The notes: generated from the sequence alone by a model not told the origin. Positions 16,413 through 24,948 are shown, counted from the first letter of the stretch. The stretch is 36,929 nucleotides of DNA from Desulfovibrio sp. (GCA_024699605.1 JAILPJ010000104.1:1-36929), one strand, 5' to 3'. A program made the numbers and translations.

Positions 16413-16440
16413 ATTATATAGATTTTTCCTGGTCCGTCAA
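16413..16440 (-). promoter_or_regulatory. Sigma70 promoter of the rpsF operon
   Basis: Minus strand: TTGACG (16440-16435), 16-base spacer, TATAAT (16418-16413). The -10 element is perfect and the -35 has one mismatch, as expected for a ribosomal operon. Confidence 0.85.
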
Positions 16441-16452
16441 GATCTTTTTGCC

Positions 16453-17106
16453 TTAACGGGGAATGCCCCGATCCTGCCAGTCGGCAATAGGCGCAATGAA
16501 ACTGATGACAATTTCTTTGTCGTTGACTTTTTCCTCAATGCCCACGATCTCGCGGGGGCCTTTATTGAAGATGGCGCTGAGATTGCTGAAGCTGTTTAAG
16601 GCGTTCTCCTTGCCTTGCAAATCGAGATAGAGGTAGACCATTTCAAGATCAGCGGCCGTAGCTCGTGTGAAATTATATACCGCCTTGCGAGCGCCTTCTT
16701 TACCCGTACTTCTGATAGCGGCAAACAGATCCAATTGTTTCCCGCCGCTTGTGATACTTACCGGCATAAAGCGAAAACCCGTGTCGAGCCAGTTGTCGAT
16801 GGTCTTACGTGTTTGCGCAGGTTTACGGCTTATGAGCTGAACGGCAACCAGGCGTTCCCGTTTGAACAGAAAACGCTGGTACCAGCTTTCTCTGAAGAAG
16901 GTGACGGTATTGGGGCGGCAGAGACTGTCAAAAGAGTCGCGGCAGTAGGTTGCCTGCGACTGGGCCTGAACTTCCTTGAAGGGCATTCCGTAATAGTATT
17001 GCTCAAAGAGCATGATCTTCGGCTTTTCTTTTTCACAGGCAGTAAGCAACACCGTGCTGCAGAGCATGACGAGCAGTGACAGAGCCGCAAAACAGCGATT
17101 GGCCAT
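16453..17106 (-). CDS. Hypothetical lipoprotein
   Basis: 217 residues. A signal peptide of about 23 residues ends in LLTAC, a clear lipobox, so the mature protein should be lipid-anchored at Cys24. The rest is mixed alpha/beta without a recognised domain. It contains MLFEQYYYGMPFKEVQAQ, reminiscent of small periplasmic proteins that begin with a 'GMP' turn, and two cysteines close together (CRDSFDSLC) that might form a disulfide. The start codon follows AGGAAA. It stands between the rpsF operon, whose promoter begins right after its stop codon, and a 280-base intergenic region. No function assigned. Confidence 0.8.
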   Translation of the reverse strand: MANRCFAALSLLVMLCSTVLLTACEKEKPKIMLFEQYYYGMPFKEVQAQSQATYCRDSFDSLCRPNTVTFFRESWYQRFLFKRERLVAVQLISRKPAQTRKTIDNWLDTGFRFMPVSITSGGKQLDLFAAIRSTGKEGARKAVYNFTRATAADLEMVYLYLDLQGKENALNSFSNLSAIFNKGPREIVGIEEKVNDKEIVISFIAPIADWQDRGIPR

Positions 17107-17390
17107 GGCGCGTTTCCTGAAAGCTGTAACTTATGGTTTACCTGAGGGATAGACCCGCCCTGGGAGGGAAAATGGAGATGGCCATTTTCATCTTCTTATT
17201 TCCGCGCCGTCCGTGCACCTACGCATTGTGGTGTCACTGCTCTTTGCAGCGAGCCATGTCCGTTGGCTGGACGCTTGCCGCTGCTTTCAGAGAGGGTTTC
17301 TGTTGATCCCCAAGGCGGCTGACTGTGACTACAGCTTCTTTGATTTTGTGGGAGAGTCTAGGCATGAAGGCGTGAGATGATCTCACGGAT
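17107..17390. other. Intergenic region with two palindromes
   Basis: Between the lipoprotein and the exported protein, both on the minus strand. Two inverted repeats are visible: GAAAATGG/CCATTTTC (17168-17189), and a perfect palindrome CGTGAGA-TGA-TCTCACG (17371-17387) four bases after the stop of the upstream gene. The second lacks a clear T-run, so it is a 3'-end hairpin rather than a textbook terminator. I see no gene or strong promoter here. Confidence 0.5.
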
Positions 17391-17912
17391 TCAAGGTTTC
17401 GCTGGCAGCACAGGCGTGCCAATATCCACGGTGGGTGCCGCGGCGCCACCGGCTTTGAGCAGTTGACCAAGATGTCGATGGGCGAGCTCTGTCTCAGCAT
17501 CACTGACGGCCGGCATATCGGCTGGACGGATACCTTTGAGGTCATTGCCCTCTTCGGCAATGACTAATGCTGCCGCCATTCGTCCCATGATGCAGAAGAA
17601 ACGTTTGGGATCCCAACCTTTGTTTTTGATCCAAAGCGCTGCGTTGTCGGAATAAAAAAAATCAGGACGTCCGGCCGTGAGCAGAGGGTGGGCCTCTTCG
17701 TGCTGACGTCTGGCCCAGGAGCGGAATTCCGGTAAAATCTCAAGAAAACGCATCAGTTCTTTTTCACTGACTTGCGTTTGATTGTCATAGACCGTGAGAA
17801 CTTTGGGGGCGGCCTCCTTGCGGTTCGCGCAGAAGGCCGCATCCAAAGTCGGAAAACCGAGCAAAAGAGCCAGCAGAAGACAAAGGGAGGAGAAAACGAT
17901 CCGTTTGCGCAT
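17391..17912 (-). CDS. Hypothetical exported protein downstream of glpX
   Basis: 173 residues. An N-terminal signal sequence (RKRIVFSSLCLLLALLLGFPTLDAAFCA) ends in a probable signal peptidase I site. The mature part is mostly helical and polar (ELMRFLEILPEFRSWARRQ, HRHLGQLLKAGG) with a proline/threonine-rich end. No domain recognised; small periplasmic proteins of this look are common in Desulfovibrio and uncharacterised. The ATG is six bases after the glpX stop, so the two genes share a transcript. Confidence 0.78.
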   Translation of the reverse strand: MRKRIVFSSLCLLLALLLGFPTLDAAFCANRKEAAPKVLTVYDNQTQVSEKELMRFLEILPEFRSWARRQHEEAHPLLTAGRPDFFYSDNAALWIKNKGWDPKRFFCIMGRMAAALVIAEEGNDLKGIRPADMPAVSDAETELAHRHLGQLLKAGGAAAPTVDIGTPVLPAKP

Positions 17913-17918
17913 GGGCCA

Positions 17919-18902
17919 TTAGTACCTGACGGCGCTGATTTTGGTGAGCTTACTCATATTGTGGTAGCTCTCCACATAGCGCAGTGTGCCTGTTTTGCTG
18001 CGGATAACCAGTGAATGGGTCACAGCATGATGGGCGCGGTAGTGCACGCCATGCAGAAAATCGCCGCCTGAGATACCTGTGGCCGCAAAGAAACAGTCGT
18101 CGCTTTTGACCAGCGTATTTGAGGACAGTGTTTCGCGGATATCGATATTGGCCTCTTCAATGGCTTCTTTTTCCACATAGCTCTGTGGATCAAGACGGGC
18201 CAGAATTTCACCGCCCATCCCCTTGATGGCACAGGCCGAGATGACGCCTTCGGGGGTCCCACCTGTGCCCATCATGACATCCACTTCACTTCTGGGATCT
18301 GTGGCCATCAGGGCTCCTGCCACATCACCGTCGGTTTGCAGCTGAATACGCGCACCGGCAGTGCGGATGGCTTCAATCAATTCCGCATGTCGTGGTTTGT
18401 CGAGAACGAAAACCACGAGATCCTGTACGGATTTGCCCAGAGCTTTGGCGATATTGGCGAGGTTGACCTTGACGGGCGCATCGATGTCAATGACATTGCG
18501 GGCTTCGTGCGGCACAACGAGTTTGCGCATATAGAAACTCGGGCCGGGATTGAACATGCTGCCCTTGGGGGCAACGCCGATGACGGAAATGGCGTTGGGG
18601 CGGCCATAGGCGAGGAGATTTGTGCCTTCCACCGGATCAACGGCTACGTCTAGCTTGGGACCTGCACCTGTGCCCACGCGTTCACCATTGGCGAGCATGG
18701 GAGCATTGTCTTTTGCGCCTTCGCCGATGACCACAGTGCCATCAATATTCAAGGAGGAAAAACTGTTGCGCATGGCATCCACGGCTGCTCCGTCACCAGC
18801 ATTTTTGTCGCCCCGGCCAAGCCAGCGGGCCGATGCCAGTGCCGCCGCTTCGGTAATGCGGACAATATCCATGGCCAGATTTCTTTCTGGAGCTTCTGCC
18901 AT
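17919..18902 (-). CDS. glpX: Fructose-1,6-bisphosphatase class II (GlpX)
   Basis: Hydrolyses fructose 1,6-bisphosphate to fructose 6-phosphate in gluconeogenesis, Mn2+-dependent. 327 residues from the start chosen here. The catalytic and metal-binding motifs are present: GRGDKNAGDGAAVDAMR, VVIGEGAKDNAPML and the AVDPVEGTNL signature; MMGTGGTPEGVISA follows. I place the start at 18902 (MAEAPERN), which has GGAGG at the right distance. The frame is open 44 codons further upstream, but that part is a poor match to the family and has no ribosome-binding site. Followed at 6 bases by an exported protein. The region upstream, toward the divergent alr, has no clear promoter for this gene. Confidence 0.95.
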   Translation of the reverse strand: MAEAPERNLAMDIVRITEAAALASARWLGRGDKNAGDGAAVDAMRNSFSSLNIDGTVVIGEGAKDNAPMLANGERVGTGAGPKLDVAVDPVEGTNLLAYGRPNAISVIGVAPKGSMFNPGPSFYMRKLVVPHEARNVIDIDAPVKVNLANIAKALGKSVQDLVVFVLDKPRHAELIEAIRTAGARIQLQTDGDVAGALMATDPRSEVDVMMGTGGTPEGVISACAIKGMGGEILARLDPQSYVEKEAIEEANIDIRETLSSNTLVKSDDCFFAATGISGGDFLHGVHYRAHHAVTHSLVIRSKTGTLRYVESYHNMSKLTKISAVRY

Positions 18903-19190
18903 TCTCGCCTCCAAGGGTTTGACATAGGTAGGGAAAATGTCTGTATACAGGGGTGCGGAAGAGATTCTTGCGCTACCCTCTGATACGGCCTTTGCGGACG
19001 CAAGTAGTTTGAAGCAGAACAGATAAAAAGGCAAGGAAATTCCCTTGACTGAACGCTTGATCGCGACTTGTCACTTGGCCTTGGCCAAGCAGATTCAATG
19101 TTCTGTGGAGGCTGCAGATTTCCATTGACTGACGAAGCGGGCGATGGCAACCTTAGAGATTATCAGCAATTTTCTTTTGGAAGATGGCAG

Positions 19191-19285
19191 GCGTATGCGG
19201 CCATTGTCTGATCTGCTTTTGTGTCGGGCAGACATGGTCTTACTCAAAACGTTTTGATCAAGACGGTCTGAGGCAAACTCAGACC
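19191..19285 (+). promoter_or_regulatory. Two hairpins in the alr leader
   Basis: CCATTGTCTG pairs with CAGACATGG (about 19200-19237, one bulge), and GGTCTGAG pairs perfectly with CTCAGACC around a GCAAA loop (19265-19285). Both precede leader element B. The first lies in the glpX-alr divergent region, where a TTGACT (19128-19133) could be the -35 of a plus-strand promoter, but no good -10 follows. Confidence 0.4.
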
Positions 19286-19301
19286 TAAGCGGAATTCATT
19301 T

Positions 19302-19345
19302 GGAGGCAGCGTTCTCCCTGTCATGCTGGCGGGGCTTTCACGCTG
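19302..19345 (+). promoter_or_regulatory. Structured leader element, copy B (before alr)
   Basis: GGAGG (19302-19306), outer stem CAGCGT (19307-19312) with ACGCTG (19340-19345), inner stem CCCTGTC with GGCGGGG (7 pairs including G-U), loop ATGCT. The ATG of alr is 10 nt after the outer stem. GGAG could instead pair with CTCC at 19313-19317. Same layout as copies A, C and D. Confidence 0.72.
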
Positions 19346-19355
19346 AAAAGAGTTG

Positions 19356-20486
19356 ATGAGCGATTGTTTTTTTTCCCCTTCATGCTGTCATATTGATTTG
19401 GGAGCTCTGACCCGCAACTTTTTTCGTATGGGAGATCCTTCGGGACTCATGCCGGTCATTAAGTCTGATGCCTACGGACATGGCCTGATGCCCGTTGCCA
19501 GAACTCTCGATAAGGCCGGAGCTCAGCATTTTGCCGTAGGCACTGTCAGTGAAGGCTGCGCGCTCAGAAAGGCCGGTTTCCATCAGCAGATTGTTCCTCT
19601 TTTGGGAGCGCAGACGCAGGAAGATTGGCATCTTTCCTTTGCCTATGGTCTGACGACGCCCATTTTGGATATGGAATCGCTGAAATTAGCGGCATTGGCC
19701 TGTCCTGACCATAAAGAATTCCCCGTAGCCATTGCCTGCAATACCGGTATGGGGCGATTAGGTTTTTCAGCGCACGAAATGCCGGATCTCATTGAAGGGC
19801 TGCGGCGCTATCCGGTACTGAAGCCCGTACTGGCGCTCTCGCATCTGGCCTGCGCCGATATGCCCGAGGAGACAATCTACACACTGGCCCAGCAGGAGCG
19901 TTTCAAAAGTATGACGAATGCCCTGCGCGCTTTTTTCCCCAATCTGGCTCGCAGTCTGAATAATTCTGCTGGCTTGCAGAATCTGCCGGACAGCCGTTTT
20001 GAACTGTGTCGGCCAGGCATCACTCTCTATGGCGGCAATCCCTTTGCGGGCACAGCCTGGGAGGCAAAAGCCAGTGAATTTGAGTGGGTGATGAGTGTTT
20101 CCGCCCCGGTTTTGCAGGTGCGGCATCTCAAGGCTGGCCAGAGTATTTCCTATGGACGGATTTTTACGGCGCCGCAGGACATGACCGTTGCTGTGATCGG
20201 TATTGGCTATGCTTCGGGGTTTAACCGGGCCCTTTCCAATTGTTCGGATCTTCTGATTAATGGGCGCCGCTGCCCGCAGATTGGACGCGTCTGCATGGGC
20301 ATGATCATGGCCGATGTCTCACGTCTCGGGGCTACGGAAATAGGAGATCTGGCCTGGATCATAGGTGGTAAGCCGGAACCAGGGCAGCGCGTGGTGACAG
20401 CTCAGGAGCTGGCCAGTGAACTAGGAACCATTTGTTATGAAGTTCTCTGTCTTTTTGGCATGACCAATCGCCGTGTCTACTCGTAG
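19356..20486 (+). CDS. alr: Alanine racemase
   Basis: PLP enzyme that interconverts L- and D-alanine for peptidoglycan. About 376 residues from the ATG at 19356; an in-frame TTG three bases upstream is less likely. The PLP lysine lies in MPVIKSDAYGHG (Lys36). Other conserved parts are NTGMGRLGF, ALSHLACAD, FELCRPGITLYG, the SISYGRIF segment with the second catalytic Tyr, GRVCMGMIMADVS and the C-terminal CYEVLCLFGMTNRRVY. The gene is monocistronic and transcribed away from glpX. Leader element B lies directly before the start. A Cys-rich N-terminus (CFFSPSCCHID) is unusual but does not touch the core. Confidence 0.96.
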   Translation: MSDCFFSPSCCHIDLGALTRNFFRMGDPSGLMPVIKSDAYGHGLMPVARTLDKAGAQHFAVGTVSEGCALRKAGFHQQIVPLLGAQTQEDWHLSFAYGLTTPILDMESLKLAALACPDHKEFPVAIACNTGMGRLGFSAHEMPDLIEGLRRYPVLKPVLALSHLACADMPEETIYTLAQQERFKSMTNALRAFFPNLARSLNNSAGLQNLPDSRFELCRPGITLYGGNPFAGTAWEAKASEFEWVMSVSAPVLQVRHLKAGQSISYGRIFTAPQDMTVAVIGIGYASGFNRALSNCSDLLINGRRCPQIGRVCMGMIMADVSRLGATEIGDLAWIIGGKPEPGQRVVTAQELASELGTICYEVLCLFGMTNRRVYS

Positions 20487-20500
20487 TCGTCTTCTCTTCA

Positions 20501-20974
20501 TTAATGATGATAGGGGACTTTGCGCAAAATGCATTCAGCGCGATAGAGCTGTTCAAGCAGGATGAGTCGCGCCAGTTCATGCGTATAGGTCATAGACGAA
20601 AGAGCCAGAAGCCTTTTGGCGCGTTGGCGTACAGCTTCACTGAGACCAAAGGGGCCGCCAATGAGGAAGCAGGGGATGCCGAGATTGTCGTCCTCAATGG
20701 TTTTGAGCAAATGAGCAAGTTGGGGAGAGGAGAGGCTTGTGCCTCGCTCGTCCAGGACAATGGGCAGATCGTGCGGGTTCAAGGCCTTGAGCAGGCGTTC
20801 CCCTTCCTGAAGCTTGCGGGCTTCGCAGGTAAGGGCGGCATCGCCGTCGCGAACTTCCTGCAGGCTGAGATTGCGCCAGTGTTTGAGACGCTCAAGATAA
20901 TGATTACAGCCTGCCTGCAGAAAAGCTTCTTTGATTTTACCCACGCAGATCAGATGTATGGGGCGTTTTGCCAT
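20501..20974 (-). CDS. rlmH: 23S rRNA pseudouridine-1915 N3-methyltransferase RlmH
   Basis: SPOUT-family methyltransferase that modifies helix 69 of 23S rRNA on assembled ribosomes. 157 residues, family length. Motifs: the N-terminal LICVGKIKEAF, the SAM-binding knot LIGGPFGLSEAVRQRA, MTYTHELARLILLEQLYRA and the C-terminal PYHH signature. The start codon (CAT on +, 20972-20974) overlaps the probable start of the divergent Sua5 gene by two bases, so there is no space for promoters between them. The 3' ends of alr and rlmH converge 14 bases apart. Confidence 0.96.
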   Translation of the reverse strand: MAKRPIHLICVGKIKEAFLQAGCNHYLERLKHWRNLSLQEVRDGDAALTCEARKLQEGERLLKALNPHDLPIVLDERGTSLSSPQLAHLLKTIEDDNLGIPCFLIGGPFGLSEAVRQRAKRLLALSSMTYTHELARLILLEQLYRAECILRKVPYHH

Positions 20975-21644
20975 GCCCGACTCCTGTGATCTTGCAGCTC
21001 AGAGCCTTTCTCCGACCGAAGCCGTTGACTTGCTTGCCGCCGGAGGGCTCCTGCTTTTTCCAACCGAAACATTCTATGCCCTGGGTTGCCTGATTACCTT
21101 CCCCGAATCTCTGGCCGCGATTCTCACGCTTAAGGGCCGCAATAAAGGTAAACCGTTGCCTTTGGCCGCTGCCTCCAAGGCTCAGATCGCCCGTTTTTGT
21201 GATCTTGACGGCCTTCCTGCTGGCCTTACGGCGTTCTGGCCTGGACCTCTGACTCTTGTTCTGCCACTCAAACGGAACCTTCAGTTTGCCCCCTGTCTCG
21301 TCAACGAGTACGGACAAGTTGCTGTGCGTATCAGCGCCCATCCCCTACCGACCTTTTTGGCCCAATGTTGTGGCGTGTTTCTGACGGTTTCAAGTGCCAA
21401 TGTTCAGGGCAGGCCACCGGCAACGAGTCCGAGCGCTTTGGACCCAGAACTGTTGGACCGTTTATCTTCGCAGTCTTTGCCCTGGGGGGTCTTGCCGCAT
21501 AAGCCAGATGCTCCCCCGCAAGGAGGCTTGCCATCAACAATTGTGCGTATGGCCGGGGAGCAGCTTGAGATTTTGCGGCAGGGTGCTCTGGCAGCTGAAA
21601 AATTCACTGAACGTGGCTTTTTGGTCAATTATCCCGACCCGTAA
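20973..21644 (+). CDS. Sua5/YciO/YrdC-family threonylcarbamoyl-AMP synthase (TsaC-like)
   Basis: Makes threonylcarbamoyl-AMP from threonine, bicarbonate and ATP for the t6A modification of tRNA. About 223 residues. Seen: LLLFPTETFYALGC, LKGRNKGKPLPLAA (family KGRxxxKP), TAFWPGPLTLVLPLKR, AVRISAHPLP, VSSANVQGRPPATS and a C-terminal STIVRMAGEQLEILRQGAL. The start is uncertain: I use the ATG at 20973, which abuts the rlmH start; the frame is open to 20931. No strong ribosome-binding site is visible. The product could be TsaC1 or a YciO relative, so no firm symbol is given. A terminator follows about 110 bases downstream. Confidence 0.88.
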   Translation: MPDSCDLAAQSLSPTEAVDLLAAGGLLLFPTETFYALGCLITFPESLAAILTLKGRNKGKPLPLAAASKAQIARFCDLDGLPAGLTAFWPGPLTLVLPLKRNLQFAPCLVNEYGQVAVRISAHPLPTFLAQCCGVFLTVSSANVQGRPPATSPSALDPELLDRLSSQSLPWGVLPHKPDAPPQGGLPSTIVRMAGEQLEILRQGALAAEKFTERGFLVNYPDP

Positions 21645-21751
21645 GCGCATCAAAACTTGCTGCCGTGCTCTGAAAACGGGTAAGGCAGCTGCTTGAGCGC
21701 GGACGCGCCCAAGTTCAGAGAATGTCTCCCTTCACCATCCGGCTGACAGAC

Positions 21752-21779
21752 AAATGCCTGGAAGAGGGCATTTTTCTTC
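21752..21779 (+). terminator. Terminator after the Sua5 gene
   Basis: AAATGCC (21752-21758), 8-nt loop, GGCATTT (21767-21773), continuing into TTCTTCT. Confidence 0.7.
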
Positions 21780-21909
21780 TGTTTCTGTGAAAAGTGATCC
21801 TGCAAGCAAGGAGACTGGCATTGCCACCGTAAGAAAGAGTGGATGTTCTCTGTCTTGCCATAGTTCGATGAGTCGATCAGATGGTTCTTCGTATCAATAA
21901 CGGTAAACT
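21780..21909. other. Leader region before the NUDIX gene
   Basis: About 130 bases between the Sua5 terminator and element C. I see no clear sigma70 promoter, although TTGCCA at 21855-21860 is a possible -35. Nothing else is recognised. Confidence 0.3.
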
Positions 21910-21955
21910 GAGGCGGCGCTTCCTCCCTGGCCTTCCGACCGGGGTTATCACGCCG
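21910..21955 (+). promoter_or_regulatory. Structured leader element, copy C (before the NUDIX gene)
   Basis: GAGG (21910-21913), outer stem CGGCG (21914-21918) with CGCCG (21951-21955), inner stem CCCTGG with CCGGGG. The outer stem differs from the other copies by A to G and T to C at paired positions, a compensatory change that supports a conserved RNA fold. The ATG is 7 nt downstream. CCTCC at 21922-21926 could instead pair with GAGG. Confidence 0.72.
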
Positions 21956-21962
21956 AAAATTG

Positions 21963-22457
21963 ATGAAAAAAGAATGCCTTTGTCCCCATTGTGGCAAACC
22001 CTATTCGTGCTACCGCAATCCCACACCAACGACCGATGTGGTGATCTATGAGCCAAGGCTTGGCGTTGTGATCATCCGTAGGGCCAATACGCCTATCGGC
22101 TACGCTCTGCCAGGCGGGTTCATCGAGGAAGGTGAACTTGCCGAAACAGCTGCTGTGCGCGAAATGCACGAGGAGACTGGTCTGACAGTCCGTCTTCAAG
22201 GGCTTCTCGGTGTTTACTCGGAACCGCATCGTGATCCACGCTTGCACACCCTCTCCGTGGTCTTTGTGGGACAGCCTGAAGATCCCCAAGCGCTTTGTGC
22301 CGGCGATGACGCAGCCCAGGCGGCCTTTTATCCTCTGGAGAGACTGCCTGAACCCCTGGTCTTTGATCATGCCAAGATTTTGGCCGACTTTGCTGACTAT
22401 CTTGCGGGTCGTCGTTCGCTTGGCGCTCTTGATTCGGCGTATAAGGGAGTAAACTGA
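21963..22457 (+). CDS. NUDIX hydrolase with N-terminal zinc-ribbon
   Basis: 164 residues from the ATG at 21963 (an in-frame TTG lies three bases earlier). A short zinc-ribbon-like start (CLCPHCGKPYSC) leads to a NUDIX domain whose box is complete: GGFIEEGELAETAAVREMHEETGL fits G-x5-E-x7-R-E-x2-E-E-x-G. The DPRLHTLSVVFVG strand follows. Such enzymes cleave nucleoside diphosphates linked to another moiety; the substrate cannot be told. The stop overlaps the ubiD start by one base (TGATG), so the two are coupled, and the pair may share a metabolic task, perhaps removing damaged nucleotides or a futalosine-pathway intermediate (speculative). Confidence 0.88.
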   Translation: MKKECLCPHCGKPYSCYRNPTPTTDVVIYEPRLGVVIIRRANTPIGYALPGGFIEEGELAETAAVREMHEETGLTVRLQGLLGVYSEPHRDPRLHTLSVVFVGQPEDPQALCAGDDAAQAAFYPLERLPEPLVFDHAKILADFADYLAGRRSLGALDSAYKGVN

Positions 22458-24313
22458 TGGCCTACAGCTCTCTGGCCCGTTGCGTCAAGGACCTTGAGGA
22501 AACAGGGCAGCTCGTCCGCATTGACCAAGAGCTCGATCCTGTCCTGGAAATCGCCGCCGTGCAGCGCCGGGTTTTTGCTGCCAAAGGCCCTGCTTTGCTT
22601 TTCACGCGTGTGCGTGGCTGCCGTTTTCCCATGTTGGCCAATCTTTTTGGTAGCCGTGAACGACTTGCCTTTATTTTCAGGCACGATCTTGCCGCCGTAA
22701 AGGAGCTCTTTGCCGCAGCGGCTCAAGGGGGACGATTTTTTGCCCACCCCTTGCAGGCCCTGGGCCGATTGAGTCGTCTTTTCTGGCCGCTTCTGCATAT
22801 GCTGCCGCGTAATCTCCCCCCCCAAAGTGCGCCTGTGCTTAAGGAAAGCTGTGAGGCAAGCGATCTGCCGCAGCTGGTCTCGTGGCCAGGCGATGGCGGC
22901 CCTTTTATCACTCTGCCCATTGTCTATAGCGAAGATCCTCTCGCTCCTGGTTTTGCGCATGCCAATCTTGGTATGTACCGCATTCAGATGCGCGGCCAGG
23001 ACTATGCTGAGGACGAAATGGGCCTGCATTATCAGATTCACCGTGGCCTTGGTGTACACCATGCCCAAGCCTTGGCTTGTGGTCGGGCGCTGCCCGTGCA
23101 TATCTATGTGGGTGGGCCGCCGGCCCTGACTTTGGCTGCTATTATGCCTTTGCCGGAAGGGGTCAGTGAATTGCGTTTTGCTGGTTTGCTGGGTGGCCAA
23201 GGCGTGGCTGTGACTCGTCTGGCCTCTGCGCAGCTTCCCGTTTTGGCTGAAGCCGACTTTTGTCTGATGGGCCACATCGGACCTGTGAGCAAGCCGGAAG
23301 GGCCTTTTGGCGACCATCTTGGCTACTACAGTAAAGCCCATCCCTTCCCGGTTTTTTACGTCGAGCGTATCACGCACAGACCCAACGCCATCTGGCCTTT
23401 TACAACGGTTGGGCGTCCGCCACAGGAAGATACGGTTTTTGGCGATTTTATCCACGAATTGACCGCACCGCTTTTACCCAGGGTCTTTCCTGGTGTTGCG
23501 GAAGTCCACGCTGTGGACGCCGCCGGTGTGCATCCTTTACTTCTGGCGTTAGGTTACGAACGCTACACCCCCTATGAGGCCCGCAGAAAGCCAAGAGAGC
23601 TGCTGACAGAGGCGCTTCATCTTTTGGGCACAAGTCAGACTGCACTGGCAAAATATCTTTTGATTGCCGCTCATGAAGACGCCCCGGCACTTTCTTGCCG
23701 CGATGTTGCCGGCTTTTTGCGGCACATGCTTGAACGCAGTGATTTTGCCAGAGATCTGCATTTTTTGACCCCGGCCAATACGGACACCCTTGATTATACC
23801 GGACAAGCTTTGCATGAAGGTTCAAAATTGATCTGGACCTGTGCCGGTGATGCCAGACGACGTTTGGCCACAGAGCTCTCCGGTTTGCCCGATCTGCCTC
23901 AAGGCTTTTCCAAGCCGGCTCTGGCAATGTCTGGCGTTTTGATTGTGCAGGGACCAAAGCATACCCTGCCGCAGGCTGAACCTGATCCAGCGCTGAGTGG
24001 CCTTGCGGATCGGCTTGGAGCCTCAGCCTTGGCTGAAACTTGCCCCCTGGTGGTTGTGGTTGATGACAGCGCTTTTACTGCGGCCAATCTTGCCAATTTT
24101 CTCTGGGTGACCTTTACCCGATCCGATCCTGCGCAGGATACTTACGGATTTCGAGCTCGCACCATCGCCAAACAATGGCAGTGCTCGGCCCCCTTGCTCA
24201 TTGATGCCCGCCAAAAGGCATGGCATGCGCCTGAGCTTGTGGAAGATCCAGAAGTGGCCCGGCGTGTTGAATCGTTAGCAGCACCAGGAGGACCTCTGGC
24301 GGGTTTGTTTTAA
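22457..24313 (+). CDS. UbiD-family decarboxylase, probably menaquinone (futalosine) pathway
   Basis: Prenylated-FMN decarboxylase. 618 residues, longer than E. coli UbiD (about 490) and in the range of the large menaquinone-pathway decarboxylases (MqnL type) of sulfate reducers and epsilonproteobacteria. The prFMN/active-site region reads KPEGPFGDHLGYYSK, followed by ERITHRPNAIWPFTTVGRPPQED; the E-x4-D pair and the following Arg/Glu motifs are conserved. The N-terminal part has QELDPVLEIAAVQRRV. Desulfovibrio use the futalosine route, which fits. A C-terminal extension (ALSGLADRLGASALAETCPLVVVVDDS) belongs to the large subfamily. Cofactor synthesis needs UbiX, which is not in the window. Confidence 0.88.
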   Translation: MAYSSLARCVKDLEETGQLVRIDQELDPVLEIAAVQRRVFAAKGPALLFTRVRGCRFPMLANLFGSRERLAFIFRHDLAAVKELFAAAAQGGRFFAHPLQALGRLSRLFWPLLHMLPRNLPPQSAPVLKESCEASDLPQLVSWPGDGGPFITLPIVYSEDPLAPGFAHANLGMYRIQMRGQDYAEDEMGLHYQIHRGLGVHHAQALACGRALPVHIYVGGPPALTLAAIMPLPEGVSELRFAGLLGGQGVAVTRLASAQLPVLAEADFCLMGHIGPVSKPEGPFGDHLGYYSKAHPFPVFYVERITHRPNAIWPFTTVGRPPQEDTVFGDFIHELTAPLLPRVFPGVAEVHAVDAAGVHPLLLALGYERYTPYEARRKPRELLTEALHLLGTSQTALAKYLLIAAHEDAPALSCRDVAGFLRHMLERSDFARDLHFLTPANTDTLDYTGQALHEGSKLIWTCAGDARRRLATELSGLPDLPQGFSKPALAMSGVLIVQGPKHTLPQAEPDPALSGLADRLGASALAETCPLVVVVDDSAFTAANLANFLWVTFTRSDPAQDTYGFRARTIAKQWQCSAPLLIDARQKAWHAPELVEDPEVARRVESLAAPGGPLAGLF

Positions 24314-24329
24314 CTCCGTGATGCTACTG

Positions 24330-24365
24330 AAAAAAAAGCCGGTCTTTTGGGACCGGCAGCTTTTT
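24330..24365. terminator. Bidirectional terminator between ubiD and the nitroreductase
   Basis: GCCGGTC (24338-24344) pairs with GACCGGC (24351-24357), flanked by eight A on the left and TTTTT on the right, so it can stop both convergent transcripts. Confidence 0.88.
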
Positions 24366-24885
24366 AAAGAAAGCTTTCGTAGATTACGCTGGCGTTTAAG
24401 GGATTGCGTTTGGTATGCGGAGGCGCCGGCTTGGCATCTTCTGCCGGATGACCAATGGGGAAAATGGCTACGGGGATGATGGACTTGGGCAGTCCGAAGG
24501 CCGCTGAGAGTTTGGCTGGATCAAAATGTCCAACCCAGGTTGAGCCAAGGCCCATGTCGTGCACTTTGAGCATAATATGGCTGCCGACAATGGCGGCATC
24601 GATCGGGCCTGAATTGTATGCATCAAAGGAACGGATCCAAGCCGCAGTTTCGTCGTAGCAGACAACGAGAGCCAGTGGGGCGTCGAAAGTGTAGGGTGTG
24701 CAGTCTTTGAGCTTGGCCAGGCTTTCAGCTTTTTCAAGAACGAGAATGCGCGTAGGTTGCTTGTTGACAGCTGAGGGCGCAAGTCGTGCGGCCTCAAGAA
24801 TGGCCGTGAGATCTTTTTCTTCCACTGGCTTGGCCGAAAATTTTCTCACAGAGTAGCGTTGGGCAATAAGTTCACTAAATTCCAT
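24364..24885 (-). CDS. Nitroreductase-family flavoprotein
   Basis: FMN-dependent oxidoreductase of the nitroreductase superfamily, 173 residues from the start used here. Family marks: the N-terminal ELIAQRYSVRKFSAKPV with the FMN-phosphate-binding R-x-S-x-R, APSAVNKQPTRI, DAAIVGSHIMLKVHDMGLGSTWVGHF and IPVAIFPIGHPAED. The start is the ATG at 24885, which has GGGAG upstream; the frame is open 21 codons further but with a poor match. Substrate unknown: nitro compounds, quinones or dehalogenation are all possible. Monocistronic. Confidence 0.92.
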   Translation of the reverse strand: MEFSELIAQRYSVRKFSAKPVEEKDLTAILEAARLAPSAVNKQPTRILVLEKAESLAKLKDCTPYTFDAPLALVVCYDETAAWIRSFDAYNSGPIDAAIVGSHIMLKVHDMGLGSTWVGHFDPAKLSAAFGLPKSIIPVAIFPIGHPAEDAKPAPPHTKRNPLNASVIYESFL

Positions 24886-24948
24886 GCAATCTCCCAGAAC
24901 AGGTGAAGGTTGTTCACAAACAGGCGCAGCGCCTGGGCAAAAAAACAC

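Noticed and set aside
18903..19034. 44-codon N-terminal extension of GlpX
   Set aside because: No Shine-Dalgarno at its start and no match to the family N-terminus; the ATG at 18902 with GGAGG is better.
22397..23455. Minus-strand frame of 352 codons across the NUDIX and ubiD genes
   Set aside because: Antisense shadow of two clear genes; the peptide has no family features.
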